The position numbers and the translations under genes are program-made. DNA of 64,000 nt, taken from Prostheceraeus crozeri (Eukaryota; Platyhelminthes; Polycladida; Euryleptidae). Each line of letters starts with the position of its first letter. Positions within the stretch are counted from its first letter, which is position 1. Of this stretch, positions 32,394 through 42,365 are shown piece by piece. The notes below the pieces were generated by a model. It searched no databases, was not told the DNA's origin, and saw only the letters and a list, made by a program, of their open reading frames with translations. The stretch is taken from assembly GCA_907163375.1 (NCBI GenBank), contig CAJQUW010004639.1, forward strand, positions 24,746 through 88,745, in the 5' to 3' direction.

Positions 32394-32409
32394 GGCTCTC
32401 TTAAGGGCC
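32394..32409 (+). terminator. Histone-type 3' stem-loop after the coiled-coil gene, element B
   Basis: GGCTCT-CTTA-AGGGCC, preceded by ACCAAC and followed by ACC; GGGGCAAGAC, resembling the histone downstream element, begins a few bases later. Confidence 0.78.
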
Positions 32410-32534
32410 ACCTAGGGGCAAGACATGATAGAACCTCCACGCGGTTTGCCCTGGGCAGTCTTCGGACTGGCGAATACTATCATTAAGTTGAATCTGCTAT
32501 CAGTGAACTTGAACGTTGCGTCGCGTTAGAGGGG

Positions 32535-32542
32535 TATATAAA
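32535..32542 (+). promoter_or_regulatory. TATA box of the 88-codon gene, element B
   Basis: GGGGTATATAAACC, 32 bp before the ATG at 32574; the first module copy ends just upstream. Confidence 0.78.
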
Positions 32543-32573
32543 CCACTGCCTCTCATTTCATTTCATTTCAATC

Positions 32574-32840
32574 ATGCAGACGCCGAACAGTCAAGTCAGC
32601 TCTCCTCGCGGACCGCAGTTAAGGCCGCGAAATTTATTTGAGGAATTTGTCAGGCTAGAGGAGCAAGACAGAGTTTACAATAATCTTGCTCGGATTGGCA
32701 ATCCGATGACAGCAACTGTTGTCAATCCAACGGAATGGCGCTACATTCCACTTTTCAGCCACGTGCCAATTAGCGTGGAAGCCGACACTGCTACCAAAGA
32801 GAGAGTCAAAGACTCTCTCAGCAGAATTGGTAGGGTGTAA
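32574..32840 (+). CDS. Unrecognised 88-residue protein, element B
   Basis: Copy of 12238-12504 with about three residue differences, and open. The leader is very short (TATA to ATG 32 bp) and contains a (TTTCA)n run, as in many highly expressed small genes. The stop is followed after 30 nt by the stem-loop. Compact TATA-ORF-stem-loop structure is exactly that of a replication-dependent histone gene, but the protein is not a histone: it has no histone fold and is not strongly basic. Confidence 0.74.
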   Translation: MQTPNSQVSSPRGPQLRPRNLFEEFVRLEEQDRVYNNLARIGNPMTATVVNPTEWRYIPLFSHVPISVEADTATKERVKDSLSRIGRV

Positions 32841-32869
32841 GATGACGTTACTCCCGAGAACGAACCACC

Positions 32870-32885
32870 GGCTCTCTTAAGGGCC
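32870..32885 (+). terminator. Histone-type 3' stem-loop after the 88-codon gene, element B
   Basis: GGCTCT-CTTA-AGGGCC, 30 nt past the stop, with ACCACC before and ACCATGGGGCAAGAC after. Confidence 0.78.
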
Positions 32886-33058
32886 ACCATGGGGCAAGAC
32901 ATGATAGAACCTCCCCGCGGTTTGCCCTGGGCAGTCTTCAGACTGGTGAATACTATCATTAAGTTGAATCTGCTATCAGTCAACTTGAACGTTATGCAGT
33001 CGATTACTATCCCTGAAGCATTCTGATTCGCTGTTGAGCAATTCATTGTTGAAAACCC

Positions 33059-33066
33059 TATATAAG
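33059..33066 (+). promoter_or_regulatory. TATA box of the 84-codon gene, element B
   Basis: CCCTATATAAGCC, 41 bp before the ATG at 33107. A 20-bp motif (GCAGTCGATTACTATCCCTG) lies 60 bp upstream at 32997-33016. Confidence 0.75.
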
Positions 33067-33106
33067 CCAGAAGATTGTAGCGCTTCTCATTCAATTTTAA
33101 GTCACG

Positions 33107-33361
33107 ATGGAAGCAACATCTGCTAGCATCATTCCCGTCTTCATCGATGAAGACAACGACATTCCCGAGTTCATCATCCTCGACGAGTGGGATGAAGAGG
33201 ATGAGAAGAAGGGGAAAATCAAGAAGATCGTTTGGACGGATGAGGTATGGACTCCGAATACCACTCGCATCCGAAAGGTTCCAGCTGCACCAGCACGAGC
33301 TAGGCGGTATAGGGTCTATGACAACCTAACCGTCATACCCATTGACTATTCCAGCCAATAG
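33107..33361 (+). CDS. Unrecognised 84-residue acidic protein, element B
   Basis: Copy of 11718-11972. It starts MEATSASIIPVFIDED and keeps the acidic block and the conserved end VIPIDYSSQ. Most substitutions relative to A are conservative or near the N-terminus. No domain is recognised. It forms the third TATA-ORF-stem-loop cassette of the cluster. Confidence 0.74.
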   Translation: MEATSASIIPVFIDEDNDIPEFIILDEWDEEDEKKGKIKKIVWTDEVWTPNTTRIRKVPAAPARARRYRVYDNLTVIPIDYSSQ

Positions 33362-33971
33362 TCAACTTAATTGACACCATTGACATCGAGAACGGACCAT
33401 CGGCTCTCTTAAGGGCCACCATGGGGCAAGACATGATAGAACCTCCACGCGGTTTGCCCTGGGCAGTCTTCGGACTGGCGAATACTATCATTAAGTTGAA
33501 TCTGCTATCAGTCAACTTGAACGTTGCAAATGAAGTTCGGTGTAATACTTCCTTTCGACGGGCGTTCCTGTAAAGGGCGGCGGTGAAACCCGTAGCTATG
33601 TATACCGCAAGGGACATTCGGCAATGGTCAATCTTGTTAAACCTCTCTGCGTCATGTTTGCAAGTGATTGCCTCGGTCTCAACGTAGTATGCATTCGCGC
33701 CAGGGCGACATTTAGCCAGCTGTCGAAGGTTGCCTAAAACTTTCCATTGCATACGTTATGAGAACCATGAGTTCTACCTGTCTCTATCAATGAGACGAAT
33801 TGATGAATGGAATGAAATGGGAGGACACTCACGCGCCACACGCAACATAACACACTTCTCTCTTCCGTAGTCTAACAAGCTCTTTACACATGGATCGCAG
33901 TCGATTGCTATCCCTGTATCAGAAGTGTAAGCCATCTTAATTTTATTTGACACTATTTCATCTACCATCAT
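33333..33971 (-). CDS. Small spliced Polinton gene of unknown function, element B
   Basis: Counterpart of 11108-11746, with donor GTGAGT and acceptor TTTTAG in the same places (intron about 33734-33832 on the minus strand). The second-exon protein sequence is identical to A, the first differs at two residues. Its 3' end overlaps the stem-loop module and the end of the 84-codon gene on the other strand. Confidence 0.5.
33402..33417 (+). terminator. Histone-type 3' stem-loop after the 84-codon gene, element B
   Basis: GGCTCT-CTTA-AGGGCC, 41 nt past the stop at 33361, followed by ACCATGGGGCAAGAC. Confidence 0.78.
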
Positions 33972-34119
33972 CGCCCATATGAAATGTTTTAAGATTTACA
34001 AGTTAGACTAAGCGTGCTACTATTTCCAAATGAAAAAGTATACATGGTTAAATCATCCACTGAAGCCCCATTCAAGTAAGTCAGTATGAAAGCAAAGATA
34101 ATACGAAATAAAAAATTTA

Positions 34120-34566
34120 TTATGGCATGTATTTCAAAAGGTCTTCATCGTCAATATCGTCCCAGAGTCTGGCTTCACATAGATAACAAAAACAGTTCAC
34201 TTGCTTTAATCGTTCTTCCACTGCGAGCCTCACTTTGTCGATATACTCCCACTCCGCCATAGTTCGTGGCTGGGAGTTAGGGGTGTACCATTCCCATAAT
34301 TGGTGGAGGAATTTGGTGCTGGTGATCTCCATCACATCGTCAGTATCATACTGGAGATACTTCCACCTCACGCCTGTTAAGTCGGGACACTCCTTCTCAC
34401 ATACACTCTCTTCGTCGTCCGCTGGTAATGACAACTTTCTGATATTGTCCAGTCGGTACACCTTCTCTACCTTCCCCTTCGTTGGAGCGTTTGGTGCAAC
34501 GAGCGCCTTTGGTGTTGAGCATGGAGAAGAGAATTTTGTGTTTGGTGTTGTCGGAGGGCTTGTCAT
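34120..34566 (-). CDS. Unrecognised 148-residue Polinton protein, element B
   Basis: Copy of 10305-10754, one residue shorter within a run of acidic residues. It is transcribed away from the polymerase gene; the 270-bp gap holds both promoters. The end TTATTATGGCATG on the plus strand shows the overlapping stop codon. Frame whole. Confidence 0.7.
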   Translation of the reverse strand: MTSPPTTPNTKFSSPCSTPKALVAPNAPTKGKVEKVYRLDNIRKLSLPADDEESVCEKECPDLTGVRWKYLQYDTDDVMEITSTKFLHQLWEWYTPNSQPRTMAEWEYIDKVRLAVEERLKQVNCFCYLCEARLWDDIDDEDLLKYMP

Positions 34567-34663
34567 GTTGACTGTGAATAATAACTTTGAAATGTTTTCT
34601 AATTCTTAAGTACCAACAAGCAATCAATCAGAATGAACAGTCAATGAATGATGAATATGAAAG

Positions 34664-34670
34664 TATATAT
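34664..34670 (-). promoter_or_regulatory. TATA box of the 148-codon gene, element B
   Basis: ATATATAC on the minus strand about 100 bp before the ATG. Confidence 0.55.
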
Positions 34671-34709
34671 GTAAAGTGACATTCGTGTCATTTCACTCTG
34701 TCTTTGTGA

Positions 34710-34800
34710 CATATAAGTGAAGTGTTCTCTGGCGAATTCTATATTTGAGGCGTGCAAGTGAACTGCTCTCTCGTGAATTCCAAATTTGAGTGAAGTCTCT
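34710..34800 (+). promoter_or_regulatory. Polymerase promoter region with direct repeats, element B
   Basis: A TATA-like ACATATAAG near 34710 is followed by two imperfect direct repeats of about 40 bp (AAGTGAAGTGTTCTCT and AAGTGAACTGCTCTCT, each followed by GAATTC and ATTTGAG). Also present in element A (about 10065-10160). Confidence 0.5.
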
Positions 34801-34840
34801 ATCTTGGTGAAGTATCAACCTTAAACTTGATTTCGTTGAA

Positions 34841-37800
34841 ATGGGAAGTTGAAGATTTCCTCTCTCATCTCCCTCAAACGTCTGCTAATAGCATCTTCCT
34901 CAATTTCAGGCATCAACTTCATCACCAACGCCCTCCCTTCTCGAGGAAAGTTTAGAGTTGTTGAGTCAAAGTAGGTTGTAACAATACACTGAGACTTGAA
35001 CAGAGATGATAGAATGATTTCTCTTTCAGGTGATGTGAGTTCCAGCTCAGGACTCTCGCGACAAGGCAACGAGTGGGAATGTGCCGACTGCGGACATATG
35101 TTTACAAGGAAGCACAGTCTCCTTCGACACATCAAACAACGTGTGTGTCAACGCAAAGCGGCGTCAATCTCCGGAGGTGAAGTTGATTCTGACGATGACA
35201 TCTCCTTTCCTTGCGATTTGTGCCCTCTTTCTTTTGATAGTCACTTTCAGCGATCTTCGCACAGACTTCAACACACGCATGCAAATGATCACTACACCAA
35301 CGGTACCTCTACCATCTCCCTCATTAATGTTTCACATAATAATTTAGTACGCGACTACTGCATGGAGTCCAATACTCAAATAGTAGATTTTCCTGAGTGG
35401 CTCCTTCAAAATTCTAACATTATCGAAGCGCTCTTCAACAATTTAGACAATTTTAGAATGAAGGCGCTCATCTACCTTAAACTAAAATATATTAAGATAG
35501 ATTTTCAAACGGGTCAAGTGACGGAGAGAATACAGTTTCATGTTCCTTCCTCTTCCGCAACCGAAGTTGTAGACTGCGAGTCTTGGCTAAATTTTCACAT
35601 TCAATGTTTAAAATCAAATGTAGATAAATTCAATCAACGCGACAGCGTTCTCATTTTTGATGGTGTAGACTCAGCCATATTCAAAATTTCCCTATTAGAA
35701 AGTCATGCAGCTCGAGGCACATTTAAACTACCAAAAACGTTGTATAATAAGAAAGCTGTCATCAATGTCGATTGTAAATCACAGTGTTTCAAATATGCAG
35801 TCCTATCCATCCTTCACTATAATGATATCAACGCGCATGGAGGTCGCACCTATAGCTATAGACAGTGGGAGGATGAACTAGACTTTGAAGGTTGTGATAG
35901 TAACAACATGAAAATCAAAGATGTAGAAACGTTCGAAAAACATAATCAGATTAAAATTGTCGTTCACGTGTGGGAGAAGGGGTTGAAGGGTTCCCGCTAT
36001 AATTCACGTTCAACTTGTTATGAACGTGTAGTCAACCTCTTATTAGTAAAACAAGATGATAGCGAGGAATGGCACTACTGTGGTATTCCCAAAATCTCTC
36101 GCTTGTACACTCACTTGGGGCACTCTAAAAGAGGTGAACATTTTGTATGCGACCGCTGCATCCGCTCCTTTTGGAGTAAAGATATATTTGAAACTCACTA
36201 TGAATGGTGCAAGCGAGGTAAATTACAAATGGAACGCATGCCCAAAGATAAAATATTTTCACATAGGGATAATGGTGACGAATTAAGTCCCCTGCGTGTC
36301 ATTTACGCAGACATAGAATGCTACATTGATGATATCATCCACAAGCCAGCAGCCATATCCTGCTATGAAGTATGGCATGATCACTTTAGGAATAGACAAA
36401 ACAAAATGCATACTTGGCAAGGTGAAGATTGCATTTCAAAATTTCTAGAATTTCTCGATAAAACTGCTAAATTTCAACAATCATATGATTCCCAATTGCA
36501 GCGTAAGTCACTACATATGTCAGATGAAGACAAACAAAAATTTGAAAGTTGCACATCGTGCCCTAAATGTCATAAAACGTTTGATGACGATAAAATTAAG
36601 AAAGTGCGTGATCATGATCACATCACTGGTAAATTTAGAAACTCACTCTGCTCCAAATGTAACTTTTCACTTAGGTTGAGACGTCGTGCACTACCCGTCA
36701 TTTTTCATAACTTTAAGGGCTATGACAGTCATATGCTCATAAAAGGAGGGTTGAGCCAGATGAAATCGTGGCAGTTTAATGTAATAGCGCAAACGAGGGA
36801 AAAATTCATGGCAATGACAGCAAAAGTACCAGTAGATAAAACTAAAGAAAATAAGACAGTCTTCTTCGAAATAAAATTTTTAGATTCATTCCAATTCATG
36901 TCAGCGTCACTAGCTTCTCTCGTTCGTAATCTCAAGTTTCTTCCCCATAGTCAAACTTTGAAGAAACACTATCCAAACTTAACGGATGAAATAATCACTC
37001 GCAAAGGAGTCTTTACCTATGCGTATTTTAGCTCAATGTCTAAACTAAATGAAACAACCCTTCCTTCCATTGACAAATTCCAAAACGATTTGACGGGTCA
37101 AGATTGTCCAGTAGAGGACTGTGAACATGCTCAAGAGGCATGGTTAAAATTTGATTGTAAAACGTTTGGCGATTACATGATCGCTTACTTAGAATTAGAT
37201 GTCATTTTGCTGGCTGATGTCTTTCAGGAATTTCGACGAGTGGCATTAGAAGAAGACAAATTAGATCCTGTCCACTTTGTCAGTCTAGCAGCCATGTCCT
37301 TTAAATCAGCCTTTAAAATGACTGGTGAGACCATCCATCTCTTACAAGACCCCGAGATGTATAACATATTTGAGCGCGGAATACGCGGTGGTCTCACATT
37401 TGTGAATAAACATCACATAAAATCTAAAACAGTAGGTAATGATCATATCCACCTAAAGTACTATGACCAAAATAATTTATATGGCAGTTCACTGTCTAAA
37501 CCACTACCTCATTCCGAGTTTAGTTGGTTAAATCAAGATGAGCTTACGTATTACTCCAACCCTTCAAACATACTGAAGATTCCAGATGAAGGTGATTGGG
37601 GATATTATTTTGAAGTGGATTTGATTTATCCAAATAGTATTAAAAATAAAACTGCTGATTTCCCACTCGCACCTGAATCTGGTGAAGTGACTGAAGATAT
37701 GTTTTCACCATTCATGTCACAATTTCATAATAACTTAACAGAGTGTGGACAGCCAAGGTACAAACCATGCCGCAAACTTTTTCTCACCCAATATGATAAG

Positions 37801-38814
37801 AAAAATTATCTCGTGCACTTCTGCATACTAAAATTCTATTTAGAAATGGGCATGCTTCTAAAGTCAGTTCACCGCATTATCAAATTTAGACAGAAAGCCT
37901 TCCTCAAACCCTACATAGATAGTAACAGTCAAAAACGTGCACTCGCCCAAAATAATTTTGAAAAGGATTTTTATAAATATAAGAATAACAGTCTTTTCGG
38001 AAAGACCATGGAGGATATTAGAAAACGTATGAACTACAAACTAGTCGTTGATGAACAAAAATATCACAAATTGACCTCATCACCTCTTTTCATTGATAGA
38101 GACATCATCGATGAGGATCTTGTAGGTGTTAAAATGATAAAATCTGAAGTTGAGTTGTGCAAACCCATCTATACTGGGCAAGCCGTTTTAGATTATTCCA
38201 AGCTTGAAATGTATCAACTCTTCTACAAAATATTAAAACCATGCCCTCTCGTAAAAGAGGTTCGCTTGCTGGGTGGTGATACAGATAGTTTCTTTTTAGG
38301 AATTACCACTCAAAAAGATTTAAATTTTAATGAAGTAGCTAAGTCATTAGAAAAATATTTCGACACATCTGACTACAATCCCACTCATCCACTCTATTCC
38401 ATACAGAATAAAGCCAAACTTGGTTGTTTTAAGGATGAAACAGCAGGAAAGGATATAGATGAAATGATTCTCCTCCGTCCTAAAATGTATTCCATGAAAT
38501 TAAAAGAATGTGCAGATAGTATTAAGCGTGCTAAAGGTATATCAAAATCCATTGTTCACAAAATGAAACATCGGTCCTATAAGAAGGTCTATAAAAATAA
38601 AACTATAACGTTTGTCAATATGACAATCTTAAAATCTCAAGTTCATACTGTGAAAACGCACACGTTCAAGAAACGAGCACTTTCAGCATGGGAAGATAAG
38701 AGGTGTTGGATAGGACATAACACATCTCTTCCACATGGACATCCTGACACAAACATACCTCCACCCAAAAGAATAAAACTCACGCTACCACATTCAGGAG
38801 ATGTATTGACATAA
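34841..38814 (+). CDS. pPolB: Protein-primed DNA polymerase B with N-terminal zinc fingers, element B
   Basis: The main exon is open from 34996 to the stop at 38814. Order: two C2H2 fingers (WECADCGHMF, then CDLCPLSFDSHF) in the first 100 residues; a long N-terminal region with another C2H2 finger (FVCDRCIRSFWSKDIFETH); an HNH-like zinc site (CPKC, VRDHDHITGKF, CSKCN); then exonuclease motifs ADIECY, NFKGYDSHM and YLELDVILLADVF; and polymerase motifs DQNNLYG, NNSLFGKTM and GGDTDSFF. It replicates the element by protein priming from the terminal repeats. Upstream, a small exon starting GCATCAACTTCATCACC and ending at a GTAGGT donor joins in frame to an acceptor just before GTGATGTGAG, as in A. 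All catalytic motifs are intact. Confidence 0.92.
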
Positions 38815-38992
38815 TCAACTTTAACTCAGTATTTTGATGTTGCTTTTTGTAGATATACATGGTTGTTTTATGTATCGCATGAGATCGTTTCTTCCTTGTG
38901 AATATATGCCTACAGTCAGCTCATTCCCCTATATCTGTGAAAAGACTTTTTCATATACATATTTTTATTTCAATAAACATATCACAATGACT

Positions 38993-40513
38993 TCACTTTG
39001 TTTTCCGAAACACTAAAGTTACGAGGGATTTAGTATCTTTCACATGGATGCACTCTTGTAAACCATTAGTAATTTTGATAGCAATAGAGGGTATAGTTTG
39101 TTTGACGACGGGATGATAGAAAATAGATTCAAACATCTTCTCGACTATTCCATATGAAGCGTCTTTATCATGAATGAAATCACGTAAAATGTATTCTTTT
39201 TTCTCACCAACAGAAATAGGTAGAATCAAATCACTTTGAATGTAAAGGTGCTGTTCATGTTTATCAAGTGTCATTGGTGTTTCTATACCAATCTTATGCG
39301 CAGCAGTAAACACAGTTTGTAGCATTGAAAAACCAAAGAGTTTTTTCAAATTTTTACTCAATTGACATTGAATGTCATCACCCAGTTTCAGAACAACGCG
39401 TTGATTTTCAATTGAAAACGAAATGCGGTGTGTCTTTACATCATATTTACTTTTCATCACATGCTTCAACTTCTGTTGTATATAAGGATTTACTACATGA
39501 ATGAAGCTTTCAACTGTATGATATAGACGCGGCATTATATTGATAGCAACTTTAGATTCTTCATAAGACTGGTAAATTTTCTTGATGCGATCACCATAGA
39601 TGTCCACCCACCATTCATCATTAACTGAATCAGCTTTAGTGTGATATTCATGAGAACCATACACCACACCGCTTCCAATAATAGGTGTATAATGTCTTAC
39701 AAAATGACGCAAGGTTGGAGAGAAATAAACTGTAAGTTTGTCATTATATTTCTGAATGACCAACTTATTTTTGTCCGCCATAATTTTCTCTCCATACTTC
39801 TTAACCACAGTCTCATTCCATCGTTTTACTAACTCAATAAGTGATAAAGGTTGAACACCACGCTTTTTCAAAATGATGCGTTCTTCACATTCTACAACAT
39901 CTTCATCAAATATTTTAAATCTATAATGAAATTTGTTGATTCGATTTGAATAAACTTTTTTAACATTTGCAGTAGCAATTGACGTTAGATGCAGTCCATG
40001 GCCAAAACCGAGATGTGGATAGAATTCATTATCCAACCTCAGTGTAAGAACTTTAGTAAAAGAATGAAAGCGAAGGAACTGTCTCCCACTCCAATGATAG
40101 ATAGTAAACTCATAAGCTTTCTGATTTTTATTCTTCATGATGGAAGTATTACCACTATTGAATGCCTTAATAATTTTCTCATTCCCAAATGGTTCATAAT
40201 AATCTGATTTTATCTGAATCCATTCATAGTTCCACTTTCCATCTGATGTTAAATTGTATGGGAACTGGAATGCATTATTCATCGTTATTCCATCATGGGT
40301 GCGAGGAGTCAATATCATTTCTTCCAAATCATTCACATTCTGAATATTGCTATCATAGCAAATACTAGAAACGCCAACCTCCCATTCACCTTCTAAATGC
40401 AGTGGGCGATTTAATTCTACTCGATAGTCTGATGGTTTATTTTTGGGAAATTTATTCATAGAAGCATTACTGGGTAAGTAGATTAGAAACGAGTCCTTAT
40501 TTTCACTTTCCAT
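38993..40513 (-). CDS. Polinton virion-type protein with WEVGV motif, paralog 2, element B
   Basis: 506 residues from the ATG at 40513 (a GTG slightly upstream is ignored). The N-terminus is SFLIYLPSNASMNKFPKNK with LEGEWEVGVSSICYDS; the rest is beta-rich with many aromatic residues and no membrane segment. The N-terminal 60 residues align with paralog 1 next door. The family accompanies capsid genes in animal Polintons, so a minor capsid or fibre role is likely but not proven. Converges with the polymerase gene. Confidence 0.65.
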   Translation of the reverse strand: MESENKDSFLIYLPSNASMNKFPKNKPSDYRVELNRPLHLEGEWEVGVSSICYDSNIQNVNDLEEMILTPRTHDGITMNNAFQFPYNLTSDGKWNYEWIQIKSDYYEPFGNEKIIKAFNSGNTSIMKNKNQKAYEFTIYHWSGRQFLRFHSFTKVLTLRLDNEFYPHLGFGHGLHLTSIATANVKKVYSNRINKFHYRFKIFDEDVVECEERIILKKRGVQPLSLIELVKRWNETVVKKYGEKIMADKNKLVIQKYNDKLTVYFSPTLRHFVRHYTPIIGSGVVYGSHEYHTKADSVNDEWWVDIYGDRIKKIYQSYEESKVAINIMPRLYHTVESFIHVVNPYIQQKLKHVMKSKYDVKTHRISFSIENQRVVLKLGDDIQCQLSKNLKKLFGFSMLQTVFTAAHKIGIETPMTLDKHEQHLYIQSDLILPISVGEKKEYILRDFIHDKDASYGIVEKMFESIFYHPVVKQTIPSIAIKITNGLQECIHVKDTKSLVTLVFRKTK

Positions 40514-40553
40514 ATTATTCACATTGGAAAAAATATATTAGCATACTTTTGCA

Positions 40554-41951
40554 TTAACTCTTCATTCGGAAATAGAGTGTGATACTTGTCACAGCATCTT
40601 TATGAAAAGGAATCAACGCACCAGCATCGTCATAAATTGCAATATCAATTTGTGGGATGTAGTTTGATTTCAGCTTTGTATAATGCACTTTCTTGAAAGT
40701 ATGCTCAGATAAAATACTGCAGCTTTTTGGCTGGTATGGTATCATTGCTAGCAATGGAGCTTCAACATCTCCCACACGTACATCTTCACCAATATTGGAA
40801 TATATCTGAAAATAGTTAATACGACGCGATAGCGACATGTCTGCGCTACCTTTGGTTACAGTACCACTTATAAAGATATTTTGATCAAAACCCAAAATGT
40901 CCATTAGAGTTTTATCCATAATTAGTTCAATACCTTTTCCACTTATAGTGAGAGACAAAGTACCTTCTTTTTCAGAAAATGAAATATGTTGCTCATTAAT
41001 CACTTCATTTAAATAATCTACAACCAATTTAACTGAAGTAATAATGCGAGGCATCAACACTCTTGTTTCATGTAAGATACCACCGAAAGGCTCTACACAC
41101 TTTCTGTATAAAGATACGGACCATTCTGTATCAAATTGATTTGACCTTTCACATGGTAAATGTTGCATATCAAATTTTCCATGAACAGCTGCAGAATGAT
41201 GTCGTAAGAACTGATGAAAATCTTTTCAACAAACTAATACTAGATTATCATCATTTAATTTACTTATTGCAATATGATTAGATGATTTGATATAAGTCAA
41301 TGTTGCCACTTGTTTACCATCAACTCGAAGGAGATAATTAAATTTCTTCAATAATGTTTCAGGAGTCATGTTTGTCTTTCTTGGCTTAATCACAATCTTC
41401 TTCACCAACGTCTTCTCATTTTTTGGAATAAGATCTACATAATAAGCTTCCTCTCGATATATTAACTGTTTATGACCACTTATGTGGTAATTAACGTTAA
41501 AATTATCATAGCTTGTTAAGGCGCTAGCGAGGTAACCTAAATCATTTCTTAAACTTGGACTTAAACCAACAATCCAATCTTTCTCAACTACATGATGTAC
41601 ATAATTATGATCATCATTGTGCGGAGTAAATTGGACAATATGTTTACACGCTTTATTCAAGAAATCATATATAAACTTTTTACATGATAAGAGATCTTTC
41701 TTTGGCCACTGTGGAATGTATACTCGGCAGCCCTTTTCACATTGGTAAGCAGCTGTGCGTCTCATATTAATAGTCATCACCTCATGATCAAAAGTATAGA
41801 CACAGTTGCTATAGACAAGTTGAGTGACACCCACTTCCCAATTTCCATTTAGCTGTTGTGTATGATCAATGGGAGTAGAAAAGAGTGTGGCTCGATTACT
41901 AGCAAATCTATTTGCGGCCGCATTGCTAAGCAAAATATGATAAAACGACAT
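40554..41951 (-). pseudogene. Polinton virion-type protein with WEVGV motif, paralog 1, element B
   Basis: Counterpart of 2921-4318, broken here. It is co-directional with paralog 2, 40 bp upstream of it, and divergent from the PC4-like gene, with only 35 bp between the two ATG codons. Confidence 0.65.
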
Positions 41952-41986
41952 TTTTATATTGCTGATCTGCGACTTTGCATAACATC
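41952..41986. promoter_or_regulatory. 35-bp divergent promoter
   Basis: The whole space between two divergent ATG codons. On the minus strand CAATATAAAAATG puts the TATA-like box directly on the start codon; no room for a normal TSS-to-TATA spacing exists for that gene. Same in element A (2886-2920). Confidence 0.45.
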
Positions 41987-42343
41987 ATGAAGACTTGGAT
42001 TTTGGACTCTCTACAATATATCAGAGTTGATCGTAATGGAAACGTGCATTTCAAAAATTCTCATGGTCATACATCAAGAGGTATTACATTAACATGGCGA
42101 CAATTTGTCAACCTCAATGATATCATGAGGGATTTGGAATATTTTGAAACATTAAGATTCATCTCCTTGGGTGATCAAGTTTGGCTTCAACATTACAGAA
42201 ATGAAATTCAAATCTGCCATTCTCATTCCGCAAACTGTTTCTCATTTCGCAAATACAATTGGGAGAAGTATAGAAGATACGTACATCTCTCCATCATGAC
42301 ATTTATTCGTCGTGAGTTCATCGCCCTACTATGCAAATCTTAA
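41987..42343 (+). CDS. Small PC4-like protein, paralog 1, element B
   Basis: 118 residues. A beta-rich N-terminal half (SLQYIRVDRNGNVHFKNS) leads to RGITLTWRQFVNLNDIM, reminiscent of the GISLT-x-x-QW-x-x-L helix of the PC4 single-stranded-DNA-binding fold; the end is aromatic and basic (NWEKYRRYVHLSIMTF). It shares W-x-LDSLQ, WEKY and VH-x-SI with paralog 2, so the two arose by tandem duplication. A role in transcription or as ssDNA-binding protein during strand-displacement replication is inferred. Confidence 0.6.
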   Translation: MKTWILDSLQYIRVDRNGNVHFKNSHGHTSRGITLTWRQFVNLNDIMRDLEYFETLRFISLGDQVWLQHYRNEIQICHSHSANCFSFRKYNWEKYRRYVHLSIMTFIRREFIALLCKS

Positions 42344-42365
42344 TCAGACATGACTACCACGCACC

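Larger units (their letters stand above)
32380..33530 (+). repeat. Three copies of the 140-150 bp regulatory module, element B
   Basis: Copies at about 32380-32522, 32853-32997 and 33385-33528, in the same order and orientation relative to genes as in element A. The third copy is not followed by a TATA box or a same-strand gene, so its promoter half looks orphaned. Confidence 0.85.
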
